NCBI GenBank assembly: GCA_018266055.1
Contig: JAFDYT010000002.1
Coordinates: 468,081 to 532,080 of the forward strand
Source of the DNA: Bacteroidota bacterium
Lineage (GTDB): Bacteria; Bacteroidota; Bacteroidia; Cytophagales; Cyclobacteriaceae
Length of the DNA: 64,000 nucleotides
Direction of reading: 5' to 3'
Positions 42,688-51,848 of the stretch are shown here, in pieces (position 1 is the stretch's first letter; the number at the start of each line of letters is the position of its first letter). The notes under the pieces were generated by a model. The model worked only from the letters and a program-made list of their open reading frames with translations, searched no databases and had not been told where the DNA came from. A program made the position numbers and the translations under genes.

Positions 42688-44718
42688 TTACGGTTTGCGC
42701 CACTGCTGTTCCAATAATTTTATAAAATAACCACCTACCACGCTTCTCGCCTGAAAGCCTACTTGTTTTCCATCGGTGGTTTCATGCCAGTCATTAAGCG
42801 GTACACGCGTCGGAGTTTCCATGGCAAACTTATAAATCGGATCGATCAGCGCTTCGAAGTCCTTTCTATCCGACGCCAGTGTGGCCGTCCACACGATCCA
42901 GTCCGACTTGGTGTACGTCTTGCGGCTATCGAGTGGGAGTCCAAACGCATTTTGTTTGGTGAGGTAATACTTCACTTCTTTTGAATAGATGTCGGCAGGA
43001 AACAGATTCAGATTTAATAATTTATCCCACACCAGATTGTACTTCTGGCTCCAGGAATTCTTGTTATCAAAAGTGAGTGCAAAGTGGTCACCGGCATCGG
43101 CCATCGGCGCCCACCGTGCGGCGTAGTCTTTTGCGATAGTCTTGTATTTTATTGCCGTTTCTTTTTCACCAAGCATGTCCGCCATTTTCGCGTACGCGCC
43201 AATGCCTACAATCGCCTTCATCGACAAGTTGGCGTTGCGCGCCAGGTGCCCGGCAAAATCGTCTGTGCAAAGTTGATTGGCCGGATCAAATCCATCTTTC
43301 ACTAAAAATTCAACCCACTGCGAAATTGTTTTCCAATGTGCTTTGGAATAATTGGCGTTGCCCTCGGCTTGTGCGATGGCGCCGCAAAGAATAATCATAT
43401 TGCCAGCTTCCTCCACGGGCATATCTTCCGGATAAGTTTGTCCGTTGGCTTGCGGATACGTGCCCAGGTCATGAGCGGGGAAAGGCTTGGTCCATTTACC
43501 ACTTTCGCTGAAGTAAAAAATTCCGTTGAGCATTCCTTTCAGAAAGTCAGGATTGTACGCCAGAAAAAGTGGCGCGGAAGGATACGTCACGTCCACGGTG
43601 TTGATTGACCCATTGCTAAAATTCTCTTTTGACAAGAACAGGATTTCTCCCTGTGGGCTTTTCACCAGTTTGTGCGCCGCGATAGCCTGCCGGTAGGCGA
43701 TGGCACATAATTCAGCGTATTTTTTTCCGCCCGCCTTTTCAGCGGAGGCAAACATCGCCTGGTCAAATTCATCGCAACGTTTTTTTATTGATGAATAGTC
43801 GGTCGCGGCTTTAGCCAGAGCTTGTTCTATGGTAGTACCGTCCAGCTTCCACCATGCCTTGAGGTTCTGATTAAAATATTGAATCGAATACTCGTCGTCG
43901 TATGCGAGTAGTAGTTGGCGTTGCGCTGGCTGTTGACCAATTTTTCCGAGGTCAAACGACTGGCTCATCCAAAGGTCTGTTCCCTTCTTTGCTTTTTCTT
44001 CCACGCCGACTTTGCCGTTGGTTCCAAATTGTGAAAGCATGGAAGTAAGCGTGGTGATTGCGGCTGCTCCGTTTTCCTTATCGCTTGCCGCGAGGTAGGC
44101 GTATCCCCAGTTGATCCGCACGTCGTCGCCTTTTTTGGCGAGAACCGGTTGGGCAGTGGTTCCCGCTTTAATCATCGAAAGATGTGAAGCTGCTGAAGTA
44201 CTTGCCGTAATTTCTTCGCCTGGCACATCCACTGCTACCTGTGTTGACTCACCCACCGCGATCTGCACGTTGTGCGGTTGTTGATCTGTCGACTTAACCT
44301 GAATAGTCAGGTATGAAACAGGACGCGACAACAATTTTAAGTCGCTCATGAGCAAAGGCGAAAGAAATTCGAATGACACTTCTGCCTTGCCGCAAGCCAC
44401 CACATACCTGGTTTGGGTAGCGGTGATCACTACGCTCTGCTGGATGCCTGCAGCGACCTTCGCAGCCTGATCTTCAGCCTTTCCCAGAAAAGAATAAACC
44501 GTTCCGTCCACCCGAATCAAGCCGACCAATGAATGGGGTTTTCCAGTCCAGTGGCGAGTGGGCTGCGAGGTAATATCATCGCTAAAGGCCCAGATGCTGA
44601 AGTATGGATCATGGGTCACCAGAGGATAGGCTGGCGCCTTAGCAGTTTGTGCCCGAAGGGAAATAAAAAGAAGAAAAAAAGCGAGGGTTGAGAATGGTTT
44701 GCAGAATTTCATGATCAT
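42688..44718 (-). CDS. Glutaminase A-like exported protein (DUF4965/DUF5127/DUF1793 type)
   Basis: The 676-residue protein has a signal peptide ending near S-L-R-A-Q-T. It then has the family start P-L-V-T-H-D-P-Y-F-S-I-W, with S-D-D-I-T-S and R-H-W-T-G. The C-terminal alpha/alpha barrel contains A-Y-N-P-D-F-L-K-G-M, H-D-L-G-T-Y-P-Q-A-N-G-Q, M-P-V-E-E-A-G-N-M and R-V-P-L-N-D-W-H-E-T. Fungal GtaA is the namesake; in Bacteroidota many relatives probably act on glycans instead. So secreted hydrolase is the safe call. Confidence 0.88.
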   Translation of the reverse strand: MIMKFCKPFSTLAFFLLFISLRAQTAKAPAYPLVTHDPYFSIWAFSDDITSQPTRHWTGKPHSLVGLIRVDGTVYSFLGKAEDQAAKVAAGIQQSVVITATQTRYVVACGKAEVSFEFLSPLLMSDLKLLSRPVSYLTIQVKSTDQQPHNVQIAVGESTQVAVDVPGEEITASTSAASHLSMIKAGTTAQPVLAKKGDDVRINWGYAYLAASDKENGAAAITTLTSMLSQFGTNGKVGVEEKAKKGTDLWMSQSFDLGKIGQQPAQRQLLLAYDDEYSIQYFNQNLKAWWKLDGTTIEQALAKAATDYSSIKKRCDEFDQAMFASAEKAGGKKYAELCAIAYRQAIAAHKLVKSPQGEILFLSKENFSNGSINTVDVTYPSAPLFLAYNPDFLKGMLNGIFYFSESGKWTKPFPAHDLGTYPQANGQTYPEDMPVEEAGNMIILCGAIAQAEGNANYSKAHWKTISQWVEFLVKDGFDPANQLCTDDFAGHLARNANLSMKAIVGIGAYAKMADMLGEKETAIKYKTIAKDYAARWAPMADAGDHFALTFDNKNSWSQKYNLVWDKLLNLNLFPADIYSKEVKYYLTKQNAFGLPLDSRKTYTKSDWIVWTATLASDRKDFEALIDPIYKFAMETPTRVPLNDWHETTDGKQVGFQARSVVGGYFIKLLEQQWRKP

Positions 44719-44911
44719 TCAGTTTTACAACAAGGTCGAAAAGATCAAGGTAACTTCAAATTCGATTCGTCATCCAAAAAATTATTTGTGCGGATAATTC
44801 TCCTTTTGAGGTAATCCTGTCGATACGATAAAATAGGTTTACTTTTATAGCCGATCCTCATAAAGGGTTTAGTGAGGTCTTCTCTTATTTTTACAGACTA
44901 AATATTCGGTC

Positions 44912-45289
44912 ATGATCAATCGCTACGCGGGAGAGCTTCACATCAACCCGATACGGGTGCTACGAAACGACGACTTTAATAACGATGGCCGGATCGCCAA
45001 CATCGAAGCGACATTGAAAGAGGCCGCTGATCTTAACCAAAAAATTGGTCAACGCCTGCATCAACTTCAGGACTGGCTTGCCGCTAAAAAATTTCCGGGC
45101 TCACTCCAGTTCCACTTCGCCGAAGGCGGCTATATCGGGATGAAAGGCCTGGCCGATGAGCAGCTGAAAGAGCTGGCGCAACTGGGTATCATCGAATTGT
45201 TTGATTTCGCCACCGACAAAGACTGGGTGAAAAAACACGGCCATTTATTTGGGCTGATCTGGGAAGACGGCCGTGCTGTAGAAATCTGA
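44912..45289 (+). CDS. Hypothetical protein
   Basis: The 125-residue protein has no signal peptide or membrane segment. It mixes acidic and basic residues (M-I-N-R-Y-A-G-E-L-H, helical E-A-T-L-K-E-A-A-D-L-N-Q-K-I-G, then G-G-Y-I-G-M-K-G-L-A). I recognise no domain. Codon use is like the neighbours. The 193-base region upstream (44719-44911) has only AT-rich candidate promoter stretches with no consensus match. Confidence 0.7.
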   Translation: MINRYAGELHINPIRVLRNDDFNNDGRIANIEATLKEAADLNQKIGQRLHQLQDWLAAKKFPGSLQFHFAEGGYIGMKGLADEQLKELAQLGIIELFDFATDKDWVKKHGHLFGLIWEDGRAVEI

Positions 45290-45348
45290 GGCCTCGGTGG
45301 GCCAAATCATCGGTTCCATCTTATCCCTGAATTTCCTACCTTTGGAGC

Positions 45349-45495
45349 ATGGTTCAAGAGCTCCTTTTATTATTGGCGGCTTTAGGCGCAGTGTTCTACC
45401 TCGGAAGGATGGTTTACAAGTCTTTTCAGGCTAAAAATGCGTGCTCCACAGGATGCGGCAAGTGCGCTGAAAGTATTGAGAAAAGTAAAGCCTGA
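45349..45495 (+). CDS. FeoB-associated Cys-rich membrane peptide
   Basis: A 48-residue frame begins at ATG 45349. One membrane helix (L-L-L-L-A-A-L-G-A-V-F-Y-L-G-R-M) is followed by A-C-S-T-G-C-G-K-C-A-E-S. This is the pattern of the small Cys-rich peptides often found beside FeoB ferrous iron transporters. No feoAB lies in the window. The stop is 41 bases before ilvA. It could bind a metal near the inner membrane; function is unproven. Confidence 0.75.
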   Translation: MVQELLLLLAALGAVFYLGRMVYKSFQAKNACSTGCGKCAESIEKSKA

Positions 45496-45536
45496 TCGCC
45501 CATCGAAAGTTAATTTCCCACGCTATTTCTATTTCA

Positions 45537-46769
45537 GTGATGATCAATGTTGACGAAGCCTACAAGGTGCTGCAAGGTGTAGCGACGAAAACGCCATTAC
45601 AGTTCCATAAAAAACTTTCAGAAAAATTTCAGGCTGAAGTCTATCTGAAGCGCGAAGACCTGCAGGTGGTGCGCTCGTACAAAATCCGAGGCGCCTACAA
45701 CCTGATTCAAAGCCTCACGGCCGAGCAGCGAAGCCGCGGCGTAGTGTGCGCCAGCGCCGGCAACCATGCACAGGGTGTAGCCTTCTCTTGTCGTATGCTC
45801 AATATTCCCGGCACGATTTATATGCCGGCCATCACCCCCAAACAGAAAATCAATCAAGTGAAAATGTTTGGCAACGGCGTGGTCGAAATCGTTTTGATCG
45901 GCGATACATTCGACGAATGTCAGGCTCATGCCCTCGCTTTTTGCAAAGAAAATAATCGCACGTTTATTCCACCTTTCGATCACATCAAAGTAATCGAAGG
46001 TCAGGCTACAGTAGGTAAAGAAATTCTAGATGAACTGAAAGACATCGACTACCTGTTTGCGCCTCATGGCGGCGGCGGCTTGACGGCTGGTGTAGGGAGT
46101 TATTTCAAGTCCGTTTCTCCAAAAACAAAAATCATAGCGGTAGAACCGGAAGGCGCGCCTTCAATGAAAGAAGCGCTCAAAGCTGGCAAGCCTGTGCTGC
46201 TCGATACGATTCAACGCTTTGTCGATGGTGCCTCTGTAAAAAAAGTAGGCGACTTGACATTTGAAATAGGCCAGAAAGTTGTCGACGACATTTTGCTCGT
46301 TCCCGAGGGGAAAGTATGTACTACCATTTTACAACTCTACAACGAAGACGCCATCGTAGCTGAGCCCGCCGGTGCGCTCACCATCTCCGCGCTCGATCAG
46401 TATGCCGAGAAAATAAAAGGTAAGCGTGTGGTGTGCATTGTGAGCGGTGGCAACAACGACATCGACCGGATGCAGGAAATAAAAGAGCGCTCGCTTTTGT
46501 ACGAAGGCCTCAAGCACTATTTCATCGTACGCTTTGCGCAACGCCCCGGTGCACTGAAAGAATTTTTGATTTCCATCCTCGGCCCCAACGACGATATCGT
46601 GCGCTTTGAGTTCATCCAAAAAAATAATAAAGAGAACGGTCCGGCTTTGATTGGTATCGAATTAAAATCGAGAGAAGATTATATGCTTCTCATTTCAAGG
46701 ATGAACGAGTTCAAGCTCAATTACACCGAGATCAATCAGAACGAAAACTTGTTCGAGTACCTGGTTTAA
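45537..46769 (+). CDS. ilvA: Threonine ammonia-lyase (biosynthetic)
   Basis: The 410-residue PLP enzyme deaminates threonine to 2-oxobutyrate, the first step of isoleucine synthesis. The Schiff-base Lys is in S-Y-K-I-R-G-A-Y-N, and C-A-S-A-G-N-H-A-Q-G-V-A and G-G-G-G-L-T-A-G are typical. The C-terminal 80 or so residues (Y-F-I-V-R-F-A-Q-R-P-G-A-L-K-E-F) form one ACT-like regulatory domain, so feedback by branched-chain amino acids is likely. No other ilv genes adjoin. Confidence 0.94.
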   Translation: MMINVDEAYKVLQGVATKTPLQFHKKLSEKFQAEVYLKREDLQVVRSYKIRGAYNLIQSLTAEQRSRGVVCASAGNHAQGVAFSCRMLNIPGTIYMPAITPKQKINQVKMFGNGVVEIVLIGDTFDECQAHALAFCKENNRTFIPPFDHIKVIEGQATVGKEILDELKDIDYLFAPHGGGGLTAGVGSYFKSVSPKTKIIAVEPEGAPSMKEALKAGKPVLLDTIQRFVDGASVKKVGDLTFEIGQKVVDDILLVPEGKVCTTILQLYNEDAIVAEPAGALTISALDQYAEKIKGKRVVCIVSGGNNDIDRMQEIKERSLLYEGLKHYFIVRFAQRPGALKEFLISILGPNDDIVRFEFIQKNNKENGPALIGIELKSREDYMLLISRMNEFKLNYTEINQNENLFEYLV

Positions 46770-46772
46770 TCC

Positions 46773-47939
46773 TTACTGAAACACGCGGATGTAATCCACC
46801 ACCATTCGCTGAGGAAAAATAGTAGAAGCATCCGGCGCACCCGGCCAGTCGCCGCCAACGGCGATGTTGAAGATAAAGAAGAAGCCTGCGTTGAACGGAA
46901 GCCCGCCTTTGCTGGTATCCATGGTAAAATAAGAAACATCGTCGATCAGCAACTCAATGGAATTCGCCTTCCAGATCATGCTGAATACATGAAACGAATC
47001 CGAAAACGCTCCGCTAGTCAACGAGTAGTTAGTGCCATACGATTGATGCGTTGGCCCCCAATGAAGTGTGCCGTAAACTTTATTAGGTTGCTGGCCGAGC
47101 AGTTCCATCATGTCAATCTCACCACACGATGGCCAGCCAACCGCGTCGATGTTACTGCCCAACATCCAAAGCGCAGGCCAGATGCCCTTGCCTTGCGGGA
47201 GCATGGCGCGAATATCCACACGACCCAGTGTGAAGCTTCGTTTGCCTTTGGTGATCATTCGCGTAGAAGTAAAGTTAGAGCTGGCAAAGTTTTCAACACG
47301 CGCTTCCAGTACTAAATTTCCTTGTGACGTAAAAACATTTTGAGATCGGCCAGTGTAGTATTCCAATTCGTGATTTCCCCAGCCGTTGTTATTGCCGGTT
47401 TCAAAACTCCAATTGGTGTCGTCAATGGTTTTGTTGGTAAACTCATCACTCCACACCAGCGTGTAGCCAGGGTAGCTTGTCGGCGTAGTGTAGCCCGTGT
47501 TGGCTACGGGATAGTATATACCTACGTCGTTATGAATGGTGGCGGTAAGGTGATCAATTGGCAGCGTGCAATTTTTGGGGTTGCTCAATTCAATGGTAAA
47601 ATTCTGGTCGGCTTTTCGTGTGCTGTCGCCAGTGACAGTAATTTTAATCGAACCCGTTTTACTTCCGGCAGGGATAGAAAGTGTTCCCGACGTTGGCAAA
47701 AAGTCTTTCGTCGCTTCTGCTGTTCCCGCTTTTGTGGTGTAGTCGATCGTGGCTTCCGAGGTTGACGTTTTATCCAACGCGATGACGAACTCAAAGGTAG
47801 AAGAAGAAGTGCTTCGGCTTTGCGCGACATCAGATCCGGAAACCGTCGGCAAAACCACAGGGCTCGATTTGCCGCATCCCGACATCATCGATACTAAAAT
47901 GGAGATTGAAAAAAGTGAACTGAGAATACGCCAATTCAT
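46773..47939 (-). CDS. GH16 family beta-glucanase lipoprotein with Calx-beta domain
   Basis: The 388-residue lipoprotein (M-M-S-G-C-G) carries a Calx-beta-like domain (residues about 35-135, T-A-E-A-T-K-D-F-L-P-T-S-G-T-L). The GH16 domain follows. The catalytic motif G-E-I-D-M-M-E-L gives nucleophile and acid/base glutamates. The acceptor-site residues W-P-A-L-W-M-L-G and G-N-H-E-L-E-Y-Y suit laminarinase-type beta-1,3-glucanases. It lies 12 bases downstream of the aminotransferase gene. The substrate is inferred from the family. Confidence 0.9.
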   Translation of the reverse strand: MNWRILSSLFSISILVSMMSGCGKSSPVVLPTVSGSDVAQSRSTSSSTFEFVIALDKTSTSEATIDYTTKAGTAEATKDFLPTSGTLSIPAGSKTGSIKITVTGDSTRKADQNFTIELSNPKNCTLPIDHLTATIHNDVGIYYPVANTGYTTPTSYPGYTLVWSDEFTNKTIDDTNWSFETGNNNGWGNHELEYYTGRSQNVFTSQGNLVLEARVENFASSNFTSTRMITKGKRSFTLGRVDIRAMLPQGKGIWPALWMLGSNIDAVGWPSCGEIDMMELLGQQPNKVYGTLHWGPTHQSYGTNYSLTSGAFSDSFHVFSMIWKANSIELLIDDVSYFTMDTSKGGLPFNAGFFFIFNIAVGGDWPGAPDASTIFPQRMVVDYIRVFQ

Positions 47940-47951
47940 AGCTTGAAATTT

Positions 47952-49259
47952 TTAGTTAACAGAATGAAGATACTCCACAATACCATCGCGAATGGAGGAA
48001 AATATTTTGATCAGCGTTGCTTCGTCTTCTTCCAAAAGGGTAACACGAAAGCCCTGAAGCTCGGAGCAAAACGAAGAGATGGGCACCACACAAACCCCTT
48101 TCGCGCCAAGCAGGTAATACACAAAACGCTTGTCAAACTGAATGTTTTCGGATACCCAGCTTTCTACTTTTTTGCGTACGACTTCGTTTTCAATTTTCAT
48201 TTTCTGCCCAGGCTTCAATGTGCCTTCTTTAAAAATGATCGTGTTGTAAAATGCGCCAAACGTTTCGTTGAACATCAGTTCAGGCACAGCGCCAAGAATT
48301 TCAGAAATGATTTTACTTCGTCTTCCTATGCGCTGATTTGTTTCTTCGCGATACACTTTAAATCTTGGGTCGCCAAGGATTTTTGGAATCGCAAGTTGCG
48401 GCAACTTGGTGGAGCACACCTCGATCATCTTGGCGTTGTCGATGGCGGCGCACAGGCGACTGAAGTCGTGGTCTACCGTGCGGTTGTAATACTCCATCCA
48501 TCCGCAGCGCGCACCCGGCCACGGCAGCTCTTTTGAAATTCCCTTCATGGCAATGCCGGGCACATCTTCAATAATGTCCGCTAAGGCATAGGTCTTCGCA
48601 CCGTTGTACGTGATGTTCAGATAAATCTCATCGCATACCAGAAACAGTTTGAACTCACGCGCAATGGCGACGATCCGTTTCAGCGTATCCAGTGGATAAA
48701 CCATGCCCGTAGGGTTATCCGGATTGATGAGCAGAATACCCACCACATTAGGATTGTATTTTACTTTGTTGTAAAGATCGTCGAGGTCAGGATACCACTT
48801 GTTGTTGGGATCAAGCTTGTAGGTGATCGGCTCGTGGCTGGCGTGAGCGGCCTCGGCGCTGGAGTGCGTGGAGTAAGCCGGCGATGGGCCGATCACGCGC
48901 GACGTGGGCGTGATGTACTGATAGACTTTACCGATGGCGTCGCCAAGGCCGTTGAAAAAACAAATGTCGTCAGCCGTGATTTTTACACCGCCGCGTGCGT
49001 TGGTTTGTTCGGCCAAAAATTTTCTGGTCTCCAGAATTCCCTTTGAAGGGCAATAGCCATACGAATCGTTTTGCCGTGCAAGGTCAGCAATGATTTCGCG
49101 AATCCATTCCGGCAGGATATGATTTTTCTGAATAGGGTCGCCGATATTTTCCCAATAGATCGTTTGGCCTTCGGCCTTTATCTGCTCCGCTTTTTTTACA
49201 ATCTCACGGATTTCATAACTCAATTCCTTAGCGCCTTCGCTCAACAGTGGCTGTCTCAT
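47952..49259 (-). CDS. PLP-dependent aminotransferase, class I/II
   Basis: From ATG 49259 the protein has 435 residues (M-R-Q-P-L-L-S-E-G-A-K-E-L). Fold-type I features are L-I-N-P-D-N-P-T-G, V-C-D-E-I-Y and the PLP lysine in G-I-S-K-E-L-P-W-P-G-A-R-C-G-W. This resembles the AlaT/aspartate-aminotransferase-like group that uses pyruvate or 2-oxoglutarate. The 48-residue upstream extension has no similarity and overlaps the divergent gene, so it is excluded. It could be co-transcribed with the GH16 gene. Confidence 0.92.
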   Translation of the reverse strand: MRQPLLSEGAKELSYEIREIVKKAEQIKAEGQTIYWENIGDPIQKNHILPEWIREIIADLARQNDSYGYCPSKGILETRKFLAEQTNARGGVKITADDICFFNGLGDAIGKVYQYITPTSRVIGPSPAYSTHSSAEAAHASHEPITYKLDPNNKWYPDLDDLYNKVKYNPNVVGILLINPDNPTGMVYPLDTLKRIVAIAREFKLFLVCDEIYLNITYNGAKTYALADIIEDVPGIAMKGISKELPWPGARCGWMEYYNRTVDHDFSRLCAAIDNAKMIEVCSTKLPQLAIPKILGDPRFKVYREETNQRIGRRSKIISEILGAVPELMFNETFGAFYNTIIFKEGTLKPGQKMKIENEVVRKKVESWVSENIQFDKRFVYYLLGAKGVCVVPISSFCSELQGFRVTLLEEDEATLIKIFSSIRDGIVEYLHSVN

Positions 49260-49417
49260 TTCAAAAAAAATAAAAACTAAAATTAAACATTTAGTTTGGG
49301 ATCGTTGCTGCCGAAAATGAAGCAATGGGGGCCGGCAACGCTTAAAACAACGCAAGAAACGGGTTGAAACAAAAGGCAGTGTGGCGCACCTTTGACCCAT
49401 CAAAAAATTATAGCTTT

Positions 49418-50272
49418 ATGATTGTGACCACAGAAAACAACTACAACTATCAGCGTATTGAGCAGGCGATCCGCTACCTGGAAGGAAATTTCAAGCAGCA
49501 ACCTGACCTCGATGAAGTGGCCGAAAAAGTACACCTGTCGCCCTTTCATTTTCAACGCCTGTTTACCGAGTGGGCGGGTATCAGCCCGAAGCGGTTTCTT
49601 CAATATCTCACTGTTGATTTCTTAAAAGAAAAATTGAAGGAGTCAAAGAATATTATTGACGCGGCCGATGCCGCAGGGCTCTCAAGCCAGTCGCGCGTGT
49701 ACGATTTGTTCACGACGCTGGAAGCGGTGACTCCGCAAGAATACAAACTAAGCGGCTCAGGCATCAGGATTAACTATGGCTTTCACGAAACTACCTTCGG
49801 CGTGGCGTTGATCGGCGTAACGGAACGCGGCGTGTGCTGGCTCTCTTTTTTACAACCCGACGAAGAACAACGAATGGAGCTGGAGAAAATGAAAACGCAT
49901 TGGCACAATTCTATTTTTGTTGAAGACAAAAAAATGACTGCGCATTTTGTGGAACAAATTTTCAATCCATCGCACGTCGATCAGCCACTTCACGTGTTTG
50001 TAAAAGGAACCAACTTCCAAATCAAAGTGTGGGAGGCATTGCTAAGAATCCCGATGGGCAGCGTGGCCACCTATCAAACTATAGCGACAAAAATCCAGAG
50101 TCCTCGGGCGATGCAGGCGGTGGGTTCGGCGGTAGGTTCCAATCACGTAGCCTTCCTGATTCCATGCCACCGCGTAATCCGCAAAGATGGAATCCTGGGA
50201 GAATACCGCTGGAGCGCTCCGCGTAAGAAAAGTATTATCGGATGGGAAATGGCGAAAGTGGAAATTCGATAA
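49418..50272 (+). CDS. AraC-type DNA-binding / methylated-DNA-protein-cysteine methyltransferase
   Basis: The 284-residue protein combines an N-terminal AraC helix-turn-helix (D-L-D-E-V-A-E-K-V-H-L-S-P-F-H-F-Q-R-L-F) with an Ogt/AGT domain. The methyl-acceptor motif is I-P-C-H-R-V-I and the Arg finger is in G-S-A-V-G-S-N-H. It resembles Ada, but lacks the N-terminal zinc/methylphosphotriester domain. It repairs O6-methylguanine by suicide methyl transfer and may activate genes. I choose ATG 49418 (M-I-V-T-T-E-N). It is divergent from the aminotransferase gene. Confidence 0.9.
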   Translation: MIVTTENNYNYQRIEQAIRYLEGNFKQQPDLDEVAEKVHLSPFHFQRLFTEWAGISPKRFLQYLTVDFLKEKLKESKNIIDAADAAGLSSQSRVYDLFTTLEAVTPQEYKLSGSGIRINYGFHETTFGVALIGVTERGVCWLSFLQPDEEQRMELEKMKTHWHNSIFVEDKKMTAHFVEQIFNPSHVDQPLHVFVKGTNFQIKVWEALLRIPMGSVATYQTIATKIQSPRAMQAVGSAVGSNHVAFLIPCHRVIRKDGILGEYRWSAPRKKSIIGWEMAKVEIR

Positions 50273-50333
50273 CCAGATCCGGTATTAATTACTATTTTTA
50301 GCTTGGTGAGCCCAATCGCCGCCGCCTGCTGAA

Positions 50334-51845
50334 ATGAAAAATCTTTTCTTCCTCGCTCTGCTTTTGTTTGTCGCTGCCTGCACGCCAACGAAATACGATC
50401 TCATCATCCGCAATGCCAAGGTAAGCTCCGATGGTAAGTCGGCGGACGCTCTTCAAGACATTGCCGTTCGTGGCGACACAATTGCCGCCATTGCCAATGC
50501 GGGAGAATTGAAAGGAGTCGGAACCTCCGAGATAGATGCTCATGGACTTATCCTTGCACCCGGTTTTATCGACACGCATAGTCATCATGGATCCGGCCTT
50601 CTGAAGAATCCTTCTTCCGTGGCCACGATAAGTCAGGGGATCACCACGATCATTGTTGGGCAAGACGGCGGATCACAATGGCCGCTGAAAAAATATTTCC
50701 AGCTGCTTACCGACAGTCCTGTGGTGGTGAATGTAGGTTCCTACAGTGGTCATAACACACTGCGCGACCATGTGTTGAAAACTGATTTCAAAAGAAAATC
50801 TACTCAAGCCGAAATCGACAGCATGGTAGCCATGTTGAAAAAAGACATGGAAGCCGGCGCCTTCGGATTATCCACCGGACTTGAATATGATCCGGGGATA
50901 TATTCTGCCAAAGAGGAAGTACTCCAACTCAGTAAAGTTCTTCCGGAATATCATGGGCGGTACATCAGTCACATGCGCAGCGAAGACCGCTATTTCTGGG
51001 ATGCGCTTCAGGAAATCATCACCATTGGTCGCGAGGTGAAAATTCCCGTGCAGATCAGCCATTTTAAATTAGCCATGCGCGGACTGTGGGGAAAAGCCGA
51101 CACCACGCTGCAGCTACTGGAAGACGCGCGCAAAGAAGGCATTGACGTTACGGCTGATCTTTACCCGTACACATATTGGTCATCCACAATCCGGGTTTTA
51201 TTTCCCGATAGGAATTTTAATGATGAAAAAGAAGCTGCTTTCATTCTGAAAGAAGTGACAAGCCCCGAGGGAATTATTTTCAGCAACTACCAGCCGAACC
51301 CCGAATACAATGGCAAGAGTTTAGCCGAGGTAGCCAAGGCCGAAAAAAAATCGCCCGAGAAGATGCTGATTGAACTGATCAAACGCCTTGACGATTGTGA
51401 TAGAAAAAATGGGGACTGTGACGGTAGCATCGTAGCCACCAGTATGGACGAACAGGATGTGAAGAAGCTAATGCGTTGGCCGCACACCAACATCTGCTCC
51501 GATGGGTCCAGCAGTGGCCGCCATCCTCGCGGCTTCGGTGCGTTTACACGCGTACTTGGGCATTATGTGCGTGAAGAAAAAACACTTTCGCTCGATGAAG
51601 CCGTCTACAAAATGACGGCTCTGGCGGCGGAGCAACTAGGCATTCAGAAGAGAGGAAGTATTAAAGTGGGCTATTATGCCGATCTGGTTTTATTTGATCC
51701 TGACAAAGTAAATGATAAAGCAACCATTCAAAACCCACAGCAAATTTCTGAAGGCATTCTTACTGTGTGGGTGAATGGAGCCGAAGTATTCACCGAAGGA
51801 AAAGCCACCGGAAAGCGAAGCGGCAGAGTCATCTACAGAAAGTAA
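50334..51845 (+). CDS. N-acyl-D-amino acid deacylase-like amidohydrolase lipoprotein
   Basis: The 503-residue protein has a lipobox (F-V-A-A-C-T-P). The amidohydrolase TIM barrel shows F-I-D-T-H-S-H-H (metal His pair), G-L-S-T-G-L-E-Y, I-S-H-M-R-S-E, I-S-H-F-K-L-A and S-D-G-S-S-S-G-R-H-P-R-G-F-G-A-F. These are typical of D-aminoacylases, which need a zinc site. The final blocks (G-Y-Y-A-D-L-V-L-F) are family standard. An envelope D-amino-acid or dipeptide role is likely. Substrate is by family only. Confidence 0.92.
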   Translation: MKNLFFLALLLFVAACTPTKYDLIIRNAKVSSDGKSADALQDIAVRGDTIAAIANAGELKGVGTSEIDAHGLILAPGFIDTHSHHGSGLLKNPSSVATISQGITTIIVGQDGGSQWPLKKYFQLLTDSPVVVNVGSYSGHNTLRDHVLKTDFKRKSTQAEIDSMVAMLKKDMEAGAFGLSTGLEYDPGIYSAKEEVLQLSKVLPEYHGRYISHMRSEDRYFWDALQEIITIGREVKIPVQISHFKLAMRGLWGKADTTLQLLEDARKEGIDVTADLYPYTYWSSTIRVLFPDRNFNDEKEAAFILKEVTSPEGIIFSNYQPNPEYNGKSLAEVAKAEKKSPEKMLIELIKRLDDCDRKNGDCDGSIVATSMDEQDVKKLMRWPHTNICSDGSSSGRHPRGFGAFTRVLGHYVREEKTLSLDEAVYKMTALAAEQLGIQKRGSIKVGYYADLVLFDPDKVNDKATIQNPQQISEGILTVWVNGAEVFTEGKATGKRSGRVIYRK

Positions 51846-51848
51846 AGC

